From contig OY740774.1 in the NCBI GenBank assembly GCA_963513935.1, positions 99,145,668 through 99,209,667 on the forward strand: 64,000 nucleotides of DNA, read 5' to 3'. A model generated the notes under the pieces. That model was given only the letters and a program-made list of their open reading frames with translations. It had not been told where the DNA came from and did no database searches. The DNA is from Aphrophora alni (taxonomy: Eukaryota; Arthropoda; Insecta; Hemiptera; Aphrophoridae). A program made the position numbers and the translations under genes. Of the stretch, positions 12,706-27,165 are shown in pieces. Position 1 is the stretch's first letter. Every line of letters starts with the position of its first letter.

Positions 12706-15700
12706 GACGTTTACGGGAGATTACAAATCTGAATTGGCCGAAGATGACACATCAAAGACCGCCAAGCTATTTTGAAATTTCCCGTTGACGGTCACGGGAG
12801 ATTACAAATCTAAATTGGCCGAAGATGACCCAACAAAGTCCGCCAAGCTATTTTAAAAATTCCCGTTGACGTTCACGGGAGATTACAAATCTGAATTGGC
12901 CGAAGATGACACAACAAAGTCCGCAAAGCTAATTTGAAATTTCCCGTTGACGTTCACGGGAGATTACAAATCTGAATTGGCTGAAGATGACACAACAAAG
13001 TCCGCCAAGCTATTTTGAAATTTCCCGTTGACGTTCACGGGAGATTCCAAATCAGAATTGGCCGAAGATGACACAACAAAGTCCGCCAAGCTGTTTTGAA
13101 ATTTCCCGTTGACGTTCACGGGAGATTACATATCTGAATTGGCCGAAGTAGACACAACAAAGTCTGCCAAGCTAATTTGAAATTTCCCGTTGACGGTCAC
13201 GGGAGATTACAAATCTGAATTGGCCGAAGATGACACAACAAAGTCCGCCAAGCTAATTTGAAATTTCCCGTTGAAGTTCACGGGAGATTACAAATCTGAA
13301 TTGGCTGAAGATGACACAACAAAGTCCGCCAAGCTGTTTTGAAATTTCCCGTTGACGTTCACGGGAGATTACAAATCTGAATTGGCTGAAGTAGACACAA
13401 CAAAGTCCGCCAAGCTAATTTGAAATTTCCCGTTGACGTTCACGGGAGATTACAAATCTAAATTGGCCGAAGATGATACAACAAAGTCCGCCAAGCGAAT
13501 TTGAAATTTCCCGTTGACGTTCACGGGAGATTACAAATCTGAAATGGCCGAAGATGACCCAACAAAGTCAGCCAAGCTATTTTGAAATTTCCCGTTGACG
13601 TTCACGGGAGATTACAAATCTGATTTGGCCGAAGATGTCACAACAAAGTCTGAATAGCTAATTTGAAATTTCCCGTTGACGGTCACGGGAGATTACAAAT
13701 CTGAATTAGCCGAAGATGACCCAACAAAGACCGCCAAGTTATTTTCAAAATTCCCGTTGACGTTCACGGGAGATTACAAATCTGAATTGCCCGAAGATGA
13801 CACAACAAAGTCCGCCAAGCTAATATGAAATTTCCCGTTGACATTCACGGGAGATTACAAATCTGAATTGGCCGAAGATGACCCAACAAAGTCCGCCAAG
13901 CTATTTTGAAATTTCCCGTTGACGTTTACGGGAGATTACAAATCTGAATTGGCCGAAGATGACACATCAAAGACCGCCAAGCTATTTTGAAATTTCCCGT
14001 TGACGGTCACGGGAGATTACAAATCTAAATTGGCCGAAGATGACCCAACAAAGTCCGCCAAGCTATTTTAAAAATTCCCGTTGACGTTCACGGGAGATAC
14101 AAATCAAATTGGCCGAAGATGACACAACAAAGTCCGCAAAGCTAATTTGAAATTTCCCGTTGACGTTCACGGGAGATTACAAATCTGAATTGGCTGAAGA
14201 TGACACAACAAAGTCCGCCAAGCTATTTTGAAATTTCCCGTTGACGTTCACGGGAGATTCCAAATCAGAATTGGCCGAAGATGACACAACAAAGTCCGCC
14301 AAGCTATTTTGAAAATTCCCGTTGACGTTCACGGGAGATTACAAATCTAAATTGGCCGAAGATGACCCAACAAAGTCCGCCAAGCTATTTTGAAAATTCC
14401 CGTTGACGTTCACGGGAGATTACAAATCAGAATTGGCCGAAGATGACACAACAAAGTCCGTAAAGCTAATTTGAAATTTCCCGTTGACGTTCACGGGTGA
14501 TTACACATCAGAATTGGCCGAAGATGACACAACAAAGTCCGCCAAGCTAATTTGAAATTTCCGGTTGACGTTCACGGGAGATTACAAATCTGAATTGGCC
14601 GAAGATGACCTAACAAAGTCCGCCAACCTATTTTAAAAATTCCCGTTGACGTTCACGGGAGATTACAAATCTGATTTGGCCGAAGATGTCACAACAAAGT
14701 CTGTATAGCTAATTTGAAATTTCCCGTTGACGGTCACGGGAGATTACAAATCTGAATTAGCCGAAGATGACCCAACAAAGACCGCCAAGTTATTTTCAAA
14801 ATTCCCGTTGACGTTCACGGGAGATTACAAATCTGAATTGCCCGAAGATGACACAACAAAGTCCGCCAAGCTATTTTGAAATTTCCCGTTGACGTTCACG
14901 GAAGATTCCAAATCAGAATTGGCCGAAGATGACACAACAAAGTTCGCTAAGCTGTTTTGAAATTTCCCGTTGACGTTCACGGGAGATTACATATCTGAAT
15001 TGGCCGAAGTAGACACAACAAATTCCGCCAAGCTAATTTGAAATTTCCCGTTGACGTTCACGGGAGATTACAAATCTGAATTGGCCGAAGATGACCCAAC
15101 AAAGTCCGCCAAGCTATTTTAAAATTTCCCGTTGACGTTCACGGTAGATTACAAATCTGAATTGGCCGAAGATGACACAACAAAGTCCGCCAAGCTAATT
15201 TGAAATTTCCCGTTGACGTTCAAGGGAGATTACAAATCAGAATTGGCCGAAGATGACACAACAAAGTCCGCCAAGCTAATTTGAAATTTCCCGTTGAAGT
15301 TCACGGGAGATTACAAATCTGAATTGGCTGAAGATGACACAACAAAGTCCGCCAAGCTGTTTTGAAATTTCCCGTTGACGTTCACGGGAGATTACAAATC
15401 TGAATTAGCCGAAGATGACCCAACAAAGACCGCCAAGTTATTTTCAAAATTCCCGTTGACGTTCACGGGAGATTACAAATCTGAATTGCCCGAAGATGAC
15501 ACAACAAAGTCCGCCAAGCTAATATGAAATTTCCCGTTGACATTCACGGGAGATTACAAATCTGAATTGGCCGAAGATGACCCAACAAAGTCCGCCAAGC
15601 TATTTTGAAATTTCCCGTAGACGTTTACGGGAGATTACAAATCTGAATTGGCCGAAGATGACACATCAAAGACCGCCAAGCTATTTTGAAATTTCCCGTT

Positions 15701-18700
15701 GACGGTCACGGGAGATTACAAATCTAAATTGGCCGAAGATGACCCAACAAAGTCCGCCAAGCTATTTTAAAAATTCCCGTTGACGTTCACGGGAGATTAC
15801 AAATCTGAATTGGCCGAAGATGACACTACAAAGTCCGCAAAGCTAATTTGCAACTTCCCGTTGACGTTCACGGGAGATTACAAATCTGAATTGGCTGAAG
15901 ATGACACAACAAAGTCCGCCAAGCTATTTTGAAATTTCCCGTTGACGTTCACGGGAGATTCCAAATCAGAATTGGCCGAAGATGACACAACAAAGTCCGC
16001 CAAGCTGTTTTGAAATTTCCCGTTGACGTTCACGGGAGATTACATATCTGAATTGGCTGAAGTAGACACAACAAAGTCCGCCAAGCTAATTTGAAATTTC
16101 CCGTTGACGGTCACGGGAGATTACAAATCTGAATTGGCCGAAGATGACCCAACAAAGTCCGCCAAGCTATTTTGAAAATTCCCGTTGACGTTCACGGGAG
16201 ATTACAAATCTAAATTGGCCGAAGATGACCCAACAAAGTCCGCCAAGCTATTTTGAAAATTCCCGTTGACGTTCACGGGAGATTACAAATCAGAATTGGC
16301 CGAAGATGACACAACAAAGTCCGTAAAGCTAATTTGAAATTTCCCGTTGACGTTCACGGGTGATTACACATCAGAATTGGCCGAAGATGACTCAACAAAG
16401 TCCGCCAAGCTAATTTGAAATTTCCGGTTGACGTTCACGGGAGATTACAAATCTGAATTGGCCGAAGATGACCCAACAAAGTCCGCCAACCTATTTTAAA
16501 AATTCCCGTTGACGTTCACGGGAGATTACAAATCTGATTTGACCGAAGATGTCACAACAAAGTCTGTATAGCTAATTTGAAATTTCCCGTTGACGGTCAC
16601 GGGAGATTACAAATCTGAATTAGCCGAAGATGACCCAACAAAGACCGCCAAGTTATTTTCAAAATTCCCGTTGACGTTCACGGGAGATTACAAATCTGAA
16701 TTGCCCGAAGATGACACAACAAAGTCCGCCAAGCTAATATGAAATTTCCCGTTGACATTCACGGGAGATTACAAATCTGAATTGGCCGAAGATGACCCAA
16801 CAAAGTCCGCCAAGCTTTTTTGAAATTTCCCTTTGACGTTCACAGGAGATTACAAATCAGAATTGGCCGAAGATGATACAACAAAGTCCGCCAAGCTATT
16901 TTGAAATTTCCCGTTGACGTTTACGGGAGATTACAAATCTGAATTGGCCGAAGATGACTCATCAAAGACCGCCAAGCTATTTTGAAATTTCCCGTTGACG
17001 GTCACGGGAGATTACAAATCTAAATTGGCCGAAGATGACCCAACAAAGTCCGCCAAGCTATTTTAAAAATTCCCGTTGACGTTCACGGGAGATTACAAAT
17101 CTGAATTGGCCGAAGATGACACAACAAAGTCCGCCAAGCTAATTTGACATTTCCCGTTGACGTTCACGGGAGATTACAAATCTGAATTGGCTGAAGATGA
17201 CACAACAAAGTCCGCCAAGCTATTTTGAAATTTCCCGTTAACGTTCACGGGAGATTCCAAATCAGAATTGGCCGAAGATGACACAACAAAGTCCGCCAAG
17301 CTGTTAGAAATTTCCCGTTGACGTTCACGGGAGATTACATATCTGAATTGGCCGAAGTAGACACAACAAAGTCCGCCAAGCTAATTTGAAATTTCCCGTT
17401 GACGGTCACGGGAGATTACAAATCTGAATTGGCCGAAGATGACCCAACAAAGTCCGCCAAGCTATTTTGAAAATTCCCGTTGACGTTCACGGGAGATTAC
17501 AAATCTGAATTGGCCGAAGATGACCCAACAAAGTCCGCCAAGCTATTTTGAAATTTCCCGTTGACAGTCACGGGAGATTACAAATCTAAATTGGCCGAAG
17601 ATGACCCAACAAAGTCCGCCAAGCTTTTTTAAAAATTCCCGTTGACGTTCACGGGAGATTACAAATCTGATTTGGCCGAAGATGTCACAACAAAGTCTGT
17701 ATAGCTAATTTGAAATTTCCCGTTGACGGTCACGGGAGATTACAAATCTGAATTAGCCGAAGATGACCCAACAAAGACCGCCAAGTTATTTTCAAAATTC
17801 CCGTTGACGTTCACGGGAGATTACAAATCTGAATTGCCCGAAGATGACACAACAAAGTCCGCCAAGCTAATATGAAATTTTCCGATGACATTCACGGGAG
17901 ATTACAAATCTGAATTGGCCGAAGATGACCCAACAAAGTCCGCCAAGCTATTTTGAAATTTCCCTTTGACGTTCACGGGAGATTACAAATCAGAATTGGC
18001 CGAAGATGACACAACAAAGTCCGCCAAGCTATTTTGAAATTTCCCGTTGACGTTTACGGGAGATTACAAATCTGAATTGGCCGAAGATGACACATCAAAG
18101 ACCGCCAAGCTATTTTGAAATTTCCCGTTGACGGTCACGGGAGATTACAAATCTAAATTGGCCGAAGATGACCCAACAAAGTCCGCCAAGCTATTTTAAA
18201 AATTCCCTTGACGTTCACGGGAGATTACAAATCTGAATTGGCCGAAGATGACACAACAAAGTCCGCCAAGCTAATTTGAAATTTCCCGTTGACGTTCACG
18301 GGAGATTACAAATCTGAATTGGCTGAAGATGACACAACAAAGTCCGCCAAGCTATTTTGAAATTATCCGTTGACGTTCACGGGAGATTCCAAATCAGAAT
18401 TGGCCGAAGATGACACAACAAAGTCCGCCAAGCTGTTTTGAAATTTCCCGTTGACGTTCACGGGAGATTACATATCTGAATTGGCCGAAGTAGACACAAC
18501 AAAGTCCGCCAAGCTAATTTGAAATTTCCCGTTGACGGTCACGGGAGATTACAAATCTGAATTGGCCGAAGATGACCCAACAAAGTCCGCCAAGCTATTT
18601 TGAAATTTCCCGTTGACGTTCACGGGAGATTCCAAATCAGAATTGGCCTAAGATGACACAACAAAATCCGCCAAGCTGTTTAGAAATTTCCCGTTGACGT

Positions 18701-21673
18701 TCACGGGAGATTACAAATCTGAATTGGCCGAAGTAGACACAACAAAGTCCGCCAAGCGAATTTGAAATTTCCCGTTGACGTTCACGGGAGATTACAAATC
18801 TTAATTGGCCGAAGATGACCCAACAAAGTCCGCCAAGCTATTTTGAAATTTCCCGTTGACGTTTACGGGAGATTACAAATCTGAATTGGGCGAAGATGAC
18901 ACATCAAAGACCGCCAAGCTATTTTGAAATTTCCCGTTGACGGTCACGGGAGATTACAAATCTAAATTGGCCGAAGATGACCCAACAAAGTCCGCCAAGC
19001 TATTTTAAAAATTCCCGTTGACGTTCACGGGAGATTACAATTCTGAATTGGCCGAAGATGACACAACAAAGTCCGCCAAGCTAATTTGAAATTTCCCGTT
19101 GACGTTCACGGGAGATTACAAATCTGAATTGGCTGAAGATGACACAACAAAGTCCGCCAAGCTATTTTGAAATTTTCCGTTAACGTTCACGGGAGATTCC
19201 AAATCAGAATTGGCCGAAGATGACACAACAAAGTCCGCCAAGCTGTTTTGAAATTTCCCGTTGACGTTCACGGGAGATTACATATCTGAATTGGCCGAAG
19301 TAGACACAACAAAGTCCGCCAAGCTAATTTGAAATTTCCCGTTGACGGTCACGGGAGATTACAAATCTGAATTGGCCGAAGATGACCCAACAAAGTCCGC
19401 CAAGCTATTTTGAAAATTCCTGTTGACGTTCACGGGAGATTACAAATCTGAATTGGCCGAAGATGACCCAACAAAGTCCGCCAAGCTATTTTGAAATTTC
19501 CCGTTGACAGTCACGGGAGATTACAAATCTAAATTGGCCGAAGATGACCCAACAAAGTCCGCCAAGCTCTTTTAAAAATTCCCGTTGACGTTCACGGGAG
19601 ATTACAAATCAGAATTGGCCGAAGATGACACAACAAAGTCCGCCAAGCTGTTTTGAAATTTCCCGTTGACGTTCACGGGAGATTACAAATCTGAATTGGC
19701 CGAAGATGACCCAACAAGGTCCGCCAAGCTATTTTGAAATTTCCCGTTGACGTTCACGGGAGATTACAAATCTGATTTGGCCGAAGATGTCACAACAAAG
19801 TCCACCAAGCTAATTTGAAATTTCCCGTTGACGTTCATGGGAGATTACAAATCTGAATTGGCCGAAGATGATACAACAAAGTCCGCCAAGCTAATTTGAA
19901 ATTTCCCGTTGACGTTCACGGGAGATTACAAATCTGAATTGACCGAAGATGACACAATAAAGTCCGCCAACCTATTTTAAAAATTCCCGTTGACGTTCAC
20001 GGGAGATTACAAATCTGATTTGGCCGAAGATGTCACAACATAGTCTGTATAGCTAATTTGAAATTTCCCGTTGACGGTCACGGGAGATTACAAATCTGAA
20101 TTAGCCGAAGATGACCCAACAAAGACCGCCAAGTTATTTTCAAAATTCCCGTTGACGTTCACGGGAGATTACAAATCTGAATTGGCTGAAGATGACACAA
20201 CAAAGTCCGCCAAGCTATTTTGAAATTTCCCGTTAACGTTCACGGGAGATTCCAAATCAGAATTGGCCGAAGATGACACAACAAAGTCCGCCAAGCTGTT
20301 AGAAATTTCCCGTTGACGTTCACGGGAGATTACAAATCTGAATTGGCCGAAGATGACACAACAAAGTCCGCCAAGCTGTTTTAAAATTTCCTTTGACGTT
20401 CACGGGAGATTACATATCTGAATTGGCCGAAGTAGACACAACAAAGTCCGCCAAGCTAATTTGAAATTTCCCGTTAACGTTCACGGGAGATTACAAATCT
20501 AAATTGGCCGAAGATGACCCAACAAAGTCCGCCAAGCTATTTTGAAATTTCCCGTTGACGTTCACGGGAGATTACAAATCTGATTTGGCCGAAGTTGTCA
20601 CAACAAAGTCTGTATAGCTAATTTGAAATTTCCCGTTGACGGTAACGGGAGATTACAAATCTGAATTAGCCGAAGATGACCCAACAAAGACCTCCAAGTT
20701 ATTTTCAAAATTCCCGTTGACGTTCACGGGAGATTACAAATCTGAATAGCCCGAAGATGACACAACAAAGTCCGCCAAGCTAATATGAAATTTCCCGTTG
20801 ACATTCACGGGAGATTACAAATCTGAATTGGCCGAAGATGACCCAACAAAGTCCGCCAAGCTATTTTAAAAATTCCCGTTGACGTTCACGGGAGATTACA
20901 AATCAGAATTGGCCGAAGATGACACAACAAAGTCCGCCAAGCTAATATGAAATTTCCCGTTGACATTCACGGGAGATTACAAATCTGAATTGGCCGAAGA
21001 TGACCCAACAAAGTCCGCCAAGCTATTTTGAAATTTCCCGTTGACGTTCACGGGAGATTCCAAATCAGAATTGGCCGAAGATGACACAACAAAGTCCGCC
21101 AAGCTGTATTGAAATTTCCCGTTGACGTTCACGGGAGATTACATATCTGAATTGGCCGAAGTAGACACAACAAAGTCCGCCAAGCTAATTTGAAATTTCC
21201 CGTTGACGTTCACGGGAGATTACAAATCTGAATTGGCAGAAGATGACCCAACAAAGTCCGCCAAGCTATTTTGAAATTTCCCGTTGACGTTCACGGCAGA
21301 TTACAAATCTGAATTGGCCGAAGATGACACAACAAAATCCGCCAAGCTGTTTAGAAATTTCCCGTTGACGTTCACGGGAGATTACAAATCTGAATTGGCC
21401 GAAGTAGACACAACAAAGTCCGCCAAGCGAATTTGAAATTTCCCGTTGACGTTCACGGGAGATTACAAATCTTAATTGGCCGAAGATGACCCAACAAAGT
21501 CCGCCAAGCTATTTTGAAATTTCCCGTTGACGTTTACGGGAGATTACAAATCTGAATTGGGCGAAGATGACACATCAAAGACCGCCAAGCTATTTTGAAA
21601 TTTCCCGTTGACGGTCACGGGAGATTACAAATCTAAATTGGCCGAAGATGACACAACAAAGTCCGCCAAGCTG

Positions 21674-24128
21674 TTTTGAAATTTCCCGTTGACGTTCACG
21701 GGAGATTACAAATCTGAATTGGCCGAAGATGACCCAACAAAGTCCGCCAAGCTATTTTGAAATTTCCCGTTGACGTTCACGGGAGATTACAAATCTGATA
21801 TGGCCGAAGATGTCACAACAAAGTCTGCCAAGCTAATTTGAAATTTCCCGTTGACGGTCACGGGAGATTACAAATCTGAATTAGCCGAAGATGACCCAAC
21901 AAAGACCGCCAAGTTATTTTCAAAATTCCCGTTGACGTTCACGGGAGATTACAAATCTGAATTGCCCGAAGATGACACAACAAATTCCGCCAAGCTAATT
22001 TGAAATTTCCCGTTGACGTTCACGGGAGATTAAAAATCTGAATTGACCGAAGATGACACAACAAAGTCCGCCAAGCATATTTGAAATTTCCCGTTGACGT
22101 TCACGGGAGATTACAAATCTGAATTGGCTGAAGATGACACAACAAAGTCCGCCAAGCTAATTTGAAATTTCCCGTTGACGGTCACGGGAGATTAAAAAAC
22201 TAAATTGGCCGAAGATGACCCAACAAAGTCCGCCAAGCTATTTTAAAAATTCCCGTTGACGGTCACGGGAGATTACAAATCTGAATTGGCCGAAGATGAC
22301 ACAACAAAGTCCGCCAAGCTAATTTGAAATTTCTCGTTGACGTTCACGGGAGATTACAAATCAGAATTGGCCGTAGATGACACAACAAAGTCCGCCAAGC
22401 TAATATGAAATTTCCCGTTGACATTCACGGGAGATTACAAATCTGAATTGGCCGAAGATGACCCAACAAAGTCCGCCAAGCTATTTTGAAATTTCCCGTT
22501 GACGTTCACGGAAGATTCCAAATCAGAATTGGTCGAAGATGACACAACAAAGTTCGCCAAGCTGTTTTGAAATTTCCCGTTGACGTTCACGGGAGATTAC
22601 ATATCTGAATTGGCCGAAGTAGACACAACAAAGTCCGCCAAGCCAATTTGAAATTTCCGGTTGACGTTCACGGAGTTTACAAATCTGAATTGGCCGAAGA
22701 TGACCCAACAAAGTCCGCCAACCTATTTTATAAATTCCCGTTGACGTTCACGGGAGATTACAAATCTGAATTGGCCGAAGATGACACAACAAAGTCCGCC
22801 AAGCTAATATGAAATTTCCCGTTGACATTCACGGGAGATTACAAATCTGAATTGGCCGAAGATGACCCAACAAAGTCCGCCAAGCTATTTTGACATTTCC
22901 CGTTGACGTTCACGGGAGATTACAAATCTGAATTGGCCGAAGTAGACACAACAAAGTCCGCCAAGCGAATTTGAAATTTCCCGTTGACGTTCACGGGAGA
23001 TTACAAATCTGAATTGGCCGAAGATGACTAAACAAATCCGCCAAGCTTATTTGAAATTTCCCGTTGACGTTCACGGGAGATTCCAAATCAGAATTGGCCT
23101 AAGATGACACAACAAAGTCCGCCAAGCTGTTTTGAAATTTCCTGTTGACGTACACGGGAGATTACAAATCTGAATTGGCCGAAGTAGACACAACAAAGTC
23201 CGCCAAGCGAATTTGAAATTTCCCGTTGACGTTCACGGGAGATTACAAATCTGAATTGACCGAAGATGACACAACAAAGTCTGCCAAGCTAATTTTAAAT
23301 TTCCCGTTGACGGTCACGGGAGATTACAAATCTGAATTAGCCGAAGATGACCCAACAAAGACCGCCAAGTTATTTTCAAAATTCCCGTTGACGTTCACGG
23401 GAGATTACAAATCAGAATTGGCCGAAGATGACACAACAAAGTCCGCCAAGCTAATATGAAATTTCCCGTTGACATTCACGGGAGATTACAAATCTGAATT
23501 GGCCGAAGATGACCCAACAAAGTCCGCCAAGCTATTTTGAAATTTCCCGTTGACGTTCACGGAAGATTCCAAATCAGAATTGGCCGAAGATGACACAACA
23601 AAGTTCGCCAAGCTGTTTTGAAATTTCCCGTTGACGTTCACGGGAGATTACATATCTGAATTGGCCGAAGTAGACACAACAAAGTCCGCCAAGCTAATTT
23701 GAAATTTCCCGTTGACGTTCACGGGAGATTACAAATCTGAATTGGCCGAAGATGACCCAACAAAGTCCGCCAAGCTATTTTAAAATTTCCCGTTGACGTT
23801 CACGGGAGATTACAAATCTGAATTGGCCGAAGATGACACAACAAAGTCCGCCAAGCTAATTTGAAATTTCCCGTTGACGTTCAAGGGAGATTACAAATCA
23901 GAATTGGCCGAAGATGACACAACAAAGTCCGCCAAGCTAATTTGAAATTTCCCGTTGAAGTTCACGGGAGTTTACAAATCTGAATTGGCTGAAGATGACA
24001 CAACAAAGTCCGCCAAGCTGTTTTGAAATTTCCCGTTGATGTTCACGGGAGATTACAAATCTGAATTGGCCGAAGTAGACACAACAAAGTCCGCCAAGCT
24101 AATTTGAAATTTCCCGTTGACGTTCACG
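21674..24128 (+). repeat. Higher-order block B, copy 2
   Basis: Partner of 1,035-3,490. After 24,128 the two sequences diverge (GATGACACAAC here, GATGATACAAC at the first copy). The high identity over ~2.45 kb, against ordinary between-monomer divergence, indicates a recent copy event. Confidence 0.9.
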
Positions 24129-25939
24129 GGAGATTACAAATCTGAATTGGCCGAAGATGACACAACAAAGTCCGCCAAGCTAATTTGAAATTTCCCGTTG
24201 ACGTTCACGGGAGATTACAAATCTGAATTGGCTGAAGATGACACAACAAAGTCCGCCAAGCTATTTTGAAATTTCCCGTTGACGTTCACGAGAGATTCCA
24301 AATCAGAATTGGCCGAAGATGACACAACAAAGTCCGCCAAGCTGTTTTGAAATTTCCCGTTGACGTTCACGGGAGATTACATATCTGAATTGGCCGAAGT
24401 AGACACAACAAAGTCCGCCAAGCTAATTTGAAATTTCCCGTTGACGGTCACGGGTGATTACAAATCTGAATTGGCCGAAGATGACCCAACAAAGTCCGCC
24501 AAGCTATTTTGAAAATTCCCGTTGACGTTCACGGGAGATTACAAATCTGAATTGGCCGAAGATGACTCAACAAAGTCCGCCAAGCTATTTTGAAAATTCC
24601 CGTTGACGTTCACGGGAGATTACAAATCAGAATTGGCCGAAGATGACACAACAAAGTCCGCCAAGCTAATTTGAAATTTCCCGTTGACGTTCACGGGTGA
24701 TTACACATCAGAATTGGCCGAAGATGACACAACAAAGTCCGCCAAGCTAATTTGAAATTTCCGGTTGACGTTCACGGGAGATTACAAATCTGAATTGGCC
24801 GAAGATGACCCAACAAAGTCCGCCAACCTATTTTAAAAATTCCCGTTGACGTTCACGGGAGATTACAAATCTTATTTGGCCGAAGATGTCACAACAAAGT
24901 CTGTATAGCTAATTTGAAATTTCCCGTTGACGGTCACGGGAGATTACAAATCTGAATTATCCGAAGATGACCCAACAAAGTCCGCCAAGCTTTTTTTAAA
25001 ATTCCCGTTGACGTTCACGGGAGATTACAAATCAGAATTGGCCGAAGATGACACAACAAAGTCCGCCAAGCTGTTTTGAAATTTCCCGTTGACGTTCACG
25101 GGAGATTACAAATCTGATTTGGCCGAAGATGTCACAACAAAGTCTGTATAGCTAATTTGAAATTTCCCGTTGACGGTCACGGGAGATTACAAATCTGAAT
25201 TAGCCGAAGATGACCCAACAAAGACCGCCAAGTTATTTTCAAAATTCCCGTTGACGTTCACGGGAGATTACAAATCTGAATTGCCCGAAGATGACACAAC
25301 AAAGTCCGCCAAGCTAATATGAAATTTCCCGTTGACATTCACGGGAGATTACAAATCTGAATTGGCCGAAGATGACCCAACAAAGTCCGCCAAGCTATTT
25401 TGAAATTTCCCTTTGACGTTCACGGGAGATTCCAAATCAGAATTGGCCTAAGATGACACAACAAAGTCCGCCAAGCTGTTTTGTAATTTCCCGTTGACGT
25501 TCACGGGAGATTACAAATCTGAATTGGCCGAAGAAGACACAACAAAGTCCGCCAAGCTAATATGAAATTTCCCGTTGACGGTCACGGGAGATTACAAATC
25601 TAAATTGGCCGAAGATGACCCAACAAAGTGCGCCAAGCTATTTTAAAAATTCCCGTTGACGTTCACGGGAGATTACAAATCAGAATTGGCCGAAGATGAC
25701 ACAACAAAGTCCGCCAAGCTAATTTGAAATTTCCCGTTGACGTTCACGGGAGATTACAAATCAGAATTAGCCGAAGATGACACGACAAAGTCCGCCACGC
25801 TAATTTGAAATTTCCCGTTGACATTCACGGGAGATTACAAATCTGAATTGGCCGAAGATGACCCAACAAAGTCCGCCAAGCTAATTTGAAATTTCCCGTT
25901 GACGTTCACGGGAGATTACAAATCTGAATTGGCCGAAGA

Positions 25940-26200
25940 TGATACAACAAAGTCCGCCAAGCTATTTTGTAAACTCCCGTAGACGTTCACGGGAGAATCC
26001 GTCATCTTTGGCCAATTCAGATTTGGAATCACCCATGAACGTCAACGGTAAATTTCAAAATAGCTTGGCGGACTTTGTTGGGTCATCTTCGGCCAATTCA
26101 GATTTGCAATCTCCCATGAACGTCAACGGGAAAATTCAATATAGATTGGCGGACATTGTTGAGTCATCTTCAGCCCATTCACATTTGGAATCTCCCGTGA
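25940..26200 (+). repeat. Left arm of second, nested inverted pair with mirrored junction
   Basis: The string GGAGAATCCGTCATCT at the plus-to-minus switch (about 25,993-26,008) is present as its reverse complement at about 28,144-28,159. Flanks on both sides match as well: TTTTGTAAACNCCCGTAGACG outside, and AACGGTAAATTTC followed by GGGAAAATTCA inside. Paired positions sum to about 54,152, giving a different axis (about 27,076) from the larger pair, so this is a second inverted copy event. Confidence 0.85.
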
Positions 26201-26281
26201 ACGACAAAGGGATGTTTGGTCTTTGTTTGGTCTTCTTCGGCCAATTCAGATTTGGAATTTCCCAAGAACGTCAACGGTAAA

Positions 26282-27165
26282 TTTCAAAATATCTTGGCGG
26301 ACTTTGTGGGGTCATCTTCGGCCAATTCAGATTTGGAATCTCCCTTGAACGTCACGTGAAATTTCAAAATAGCTTGGCGGATTTTGTTGGGTCATCTTCG
26401 GCCAATTCACATTGGAACCTCCCGTGATTTACAACGGGCAATTTCAAAATAGCTTGGCGGACTTTGTTTGTTGGGTCATCTTCGGCCAATTCAGATTTGG
26501 AATCTCCGATGAACGTCATCTGAATTAGCCGAAGAAGACCCAACAAAGTCCGCCAAGATATTTTGTAATTTCTTGTTGACGTTCATGGTAGATTCCAAAT
26601 CTGAATTGGCCGAATATGACCCCACAAAGTCCGCCAAGATATTTTAAAATTTCCCGTTGACTTTTATGGGGGATTCCAAATCTGAATTGGCCGAAGAAGA
26701 CCCAACAAAGTCGGCCAAGCTATTTTGAAATTTCCCGTGACGTTCATGAGAGTTTCCAAATTTGAATTGGCCCAAGAAGACCCAACAAAGTCCGCCAAGA
26801 TATTTTGAAATTTCCCGTTGCCGTCCATGGGAGATTCCAAATCTGAATTGGCCGTGATGACACAACAAAGTCCGCCAAGCTATTTTGAAAATTCCCGTTG
26901 ACGTTCATGGGAGATTCCAAATCTGAATTGGCCGAAGATGACCAAACCAAGACCGCTAAGCTATTTTGAAATTTACCGTTGTCGTTCACGGGAGATTCCT
27001 AATTTCATTTGGCAAAATAAGACCCATCAAAGTCTGCCAAGCTATTTTGTAATTTCTCGTTGACGTTCACGGAAGATTCCAATATCATTTGGCCGAATAT
27101 GACCCAACAATATCCGCCATGCTATAACGAAAATTCCCGTTGACGTTCACCGGAGATTCCAAATC
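26282..27165 (+). repeat. Left arm of a ~0.88-kb inverted duplication in the satellite edge
   Basis: The reverse complement of this segment matches 28,230-29,113, with paired positions summing to 55,395 (axis near 27,697.5). Shared private features rule out generic monomer similarity: an extra four bases giving AACAAACAAAG (28,926 and its mirror near 26,469), the orientation junction at 26,518 mirrored at 28,877, and the variant run GAAATTAGGAATC mirrored near 27,000 and 28,395. A 60-codon frame on each arm translates almost identically. The outer end coincides with the end of the whole array on the right. Confidence 0.9.

Larger units (their letters stand above)
1..25996 (+). repeat. 81-bp satellite DNA array, main homogeneous block
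   Basis: About 320 head-to-tail copies of an 81-bp monomer with no foreign insertion. Each monomer carries an imperfect dyad, CCCGTTGACGTTCACGGG, then GAGATTACAAATCTGAATTG, GCCGAAGATGACACAACAAA, GTCCGCCAAGCTAATTTG and AAATTT. Recurrent variants are easy to see: GAAGTAGACAC for GAAGATGACAC, GATTCCAAATCAG for GATTACAAATCTG, GACGGTCACGGG with AATTAGCC, AAGTTATTTTCAAAATTCC, and TCTGTATAGC. They recur in the same order many times, which shows higher-order organisation. The array begins before the window, so its full length is unknown. As 81 is a multiple of 3, short frames repeat with a 27-residue period; I regard these as artefacts of tandem repetition. The satellite family is not one I recognise by name. 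Confidence 0.98.

Noticed and set aside
1..25996. CENP-B box in the satellite dyad
   Set aside because: CGGG is present, but the TTCG and A positions at the required spacing are not, so the consensus is not met.
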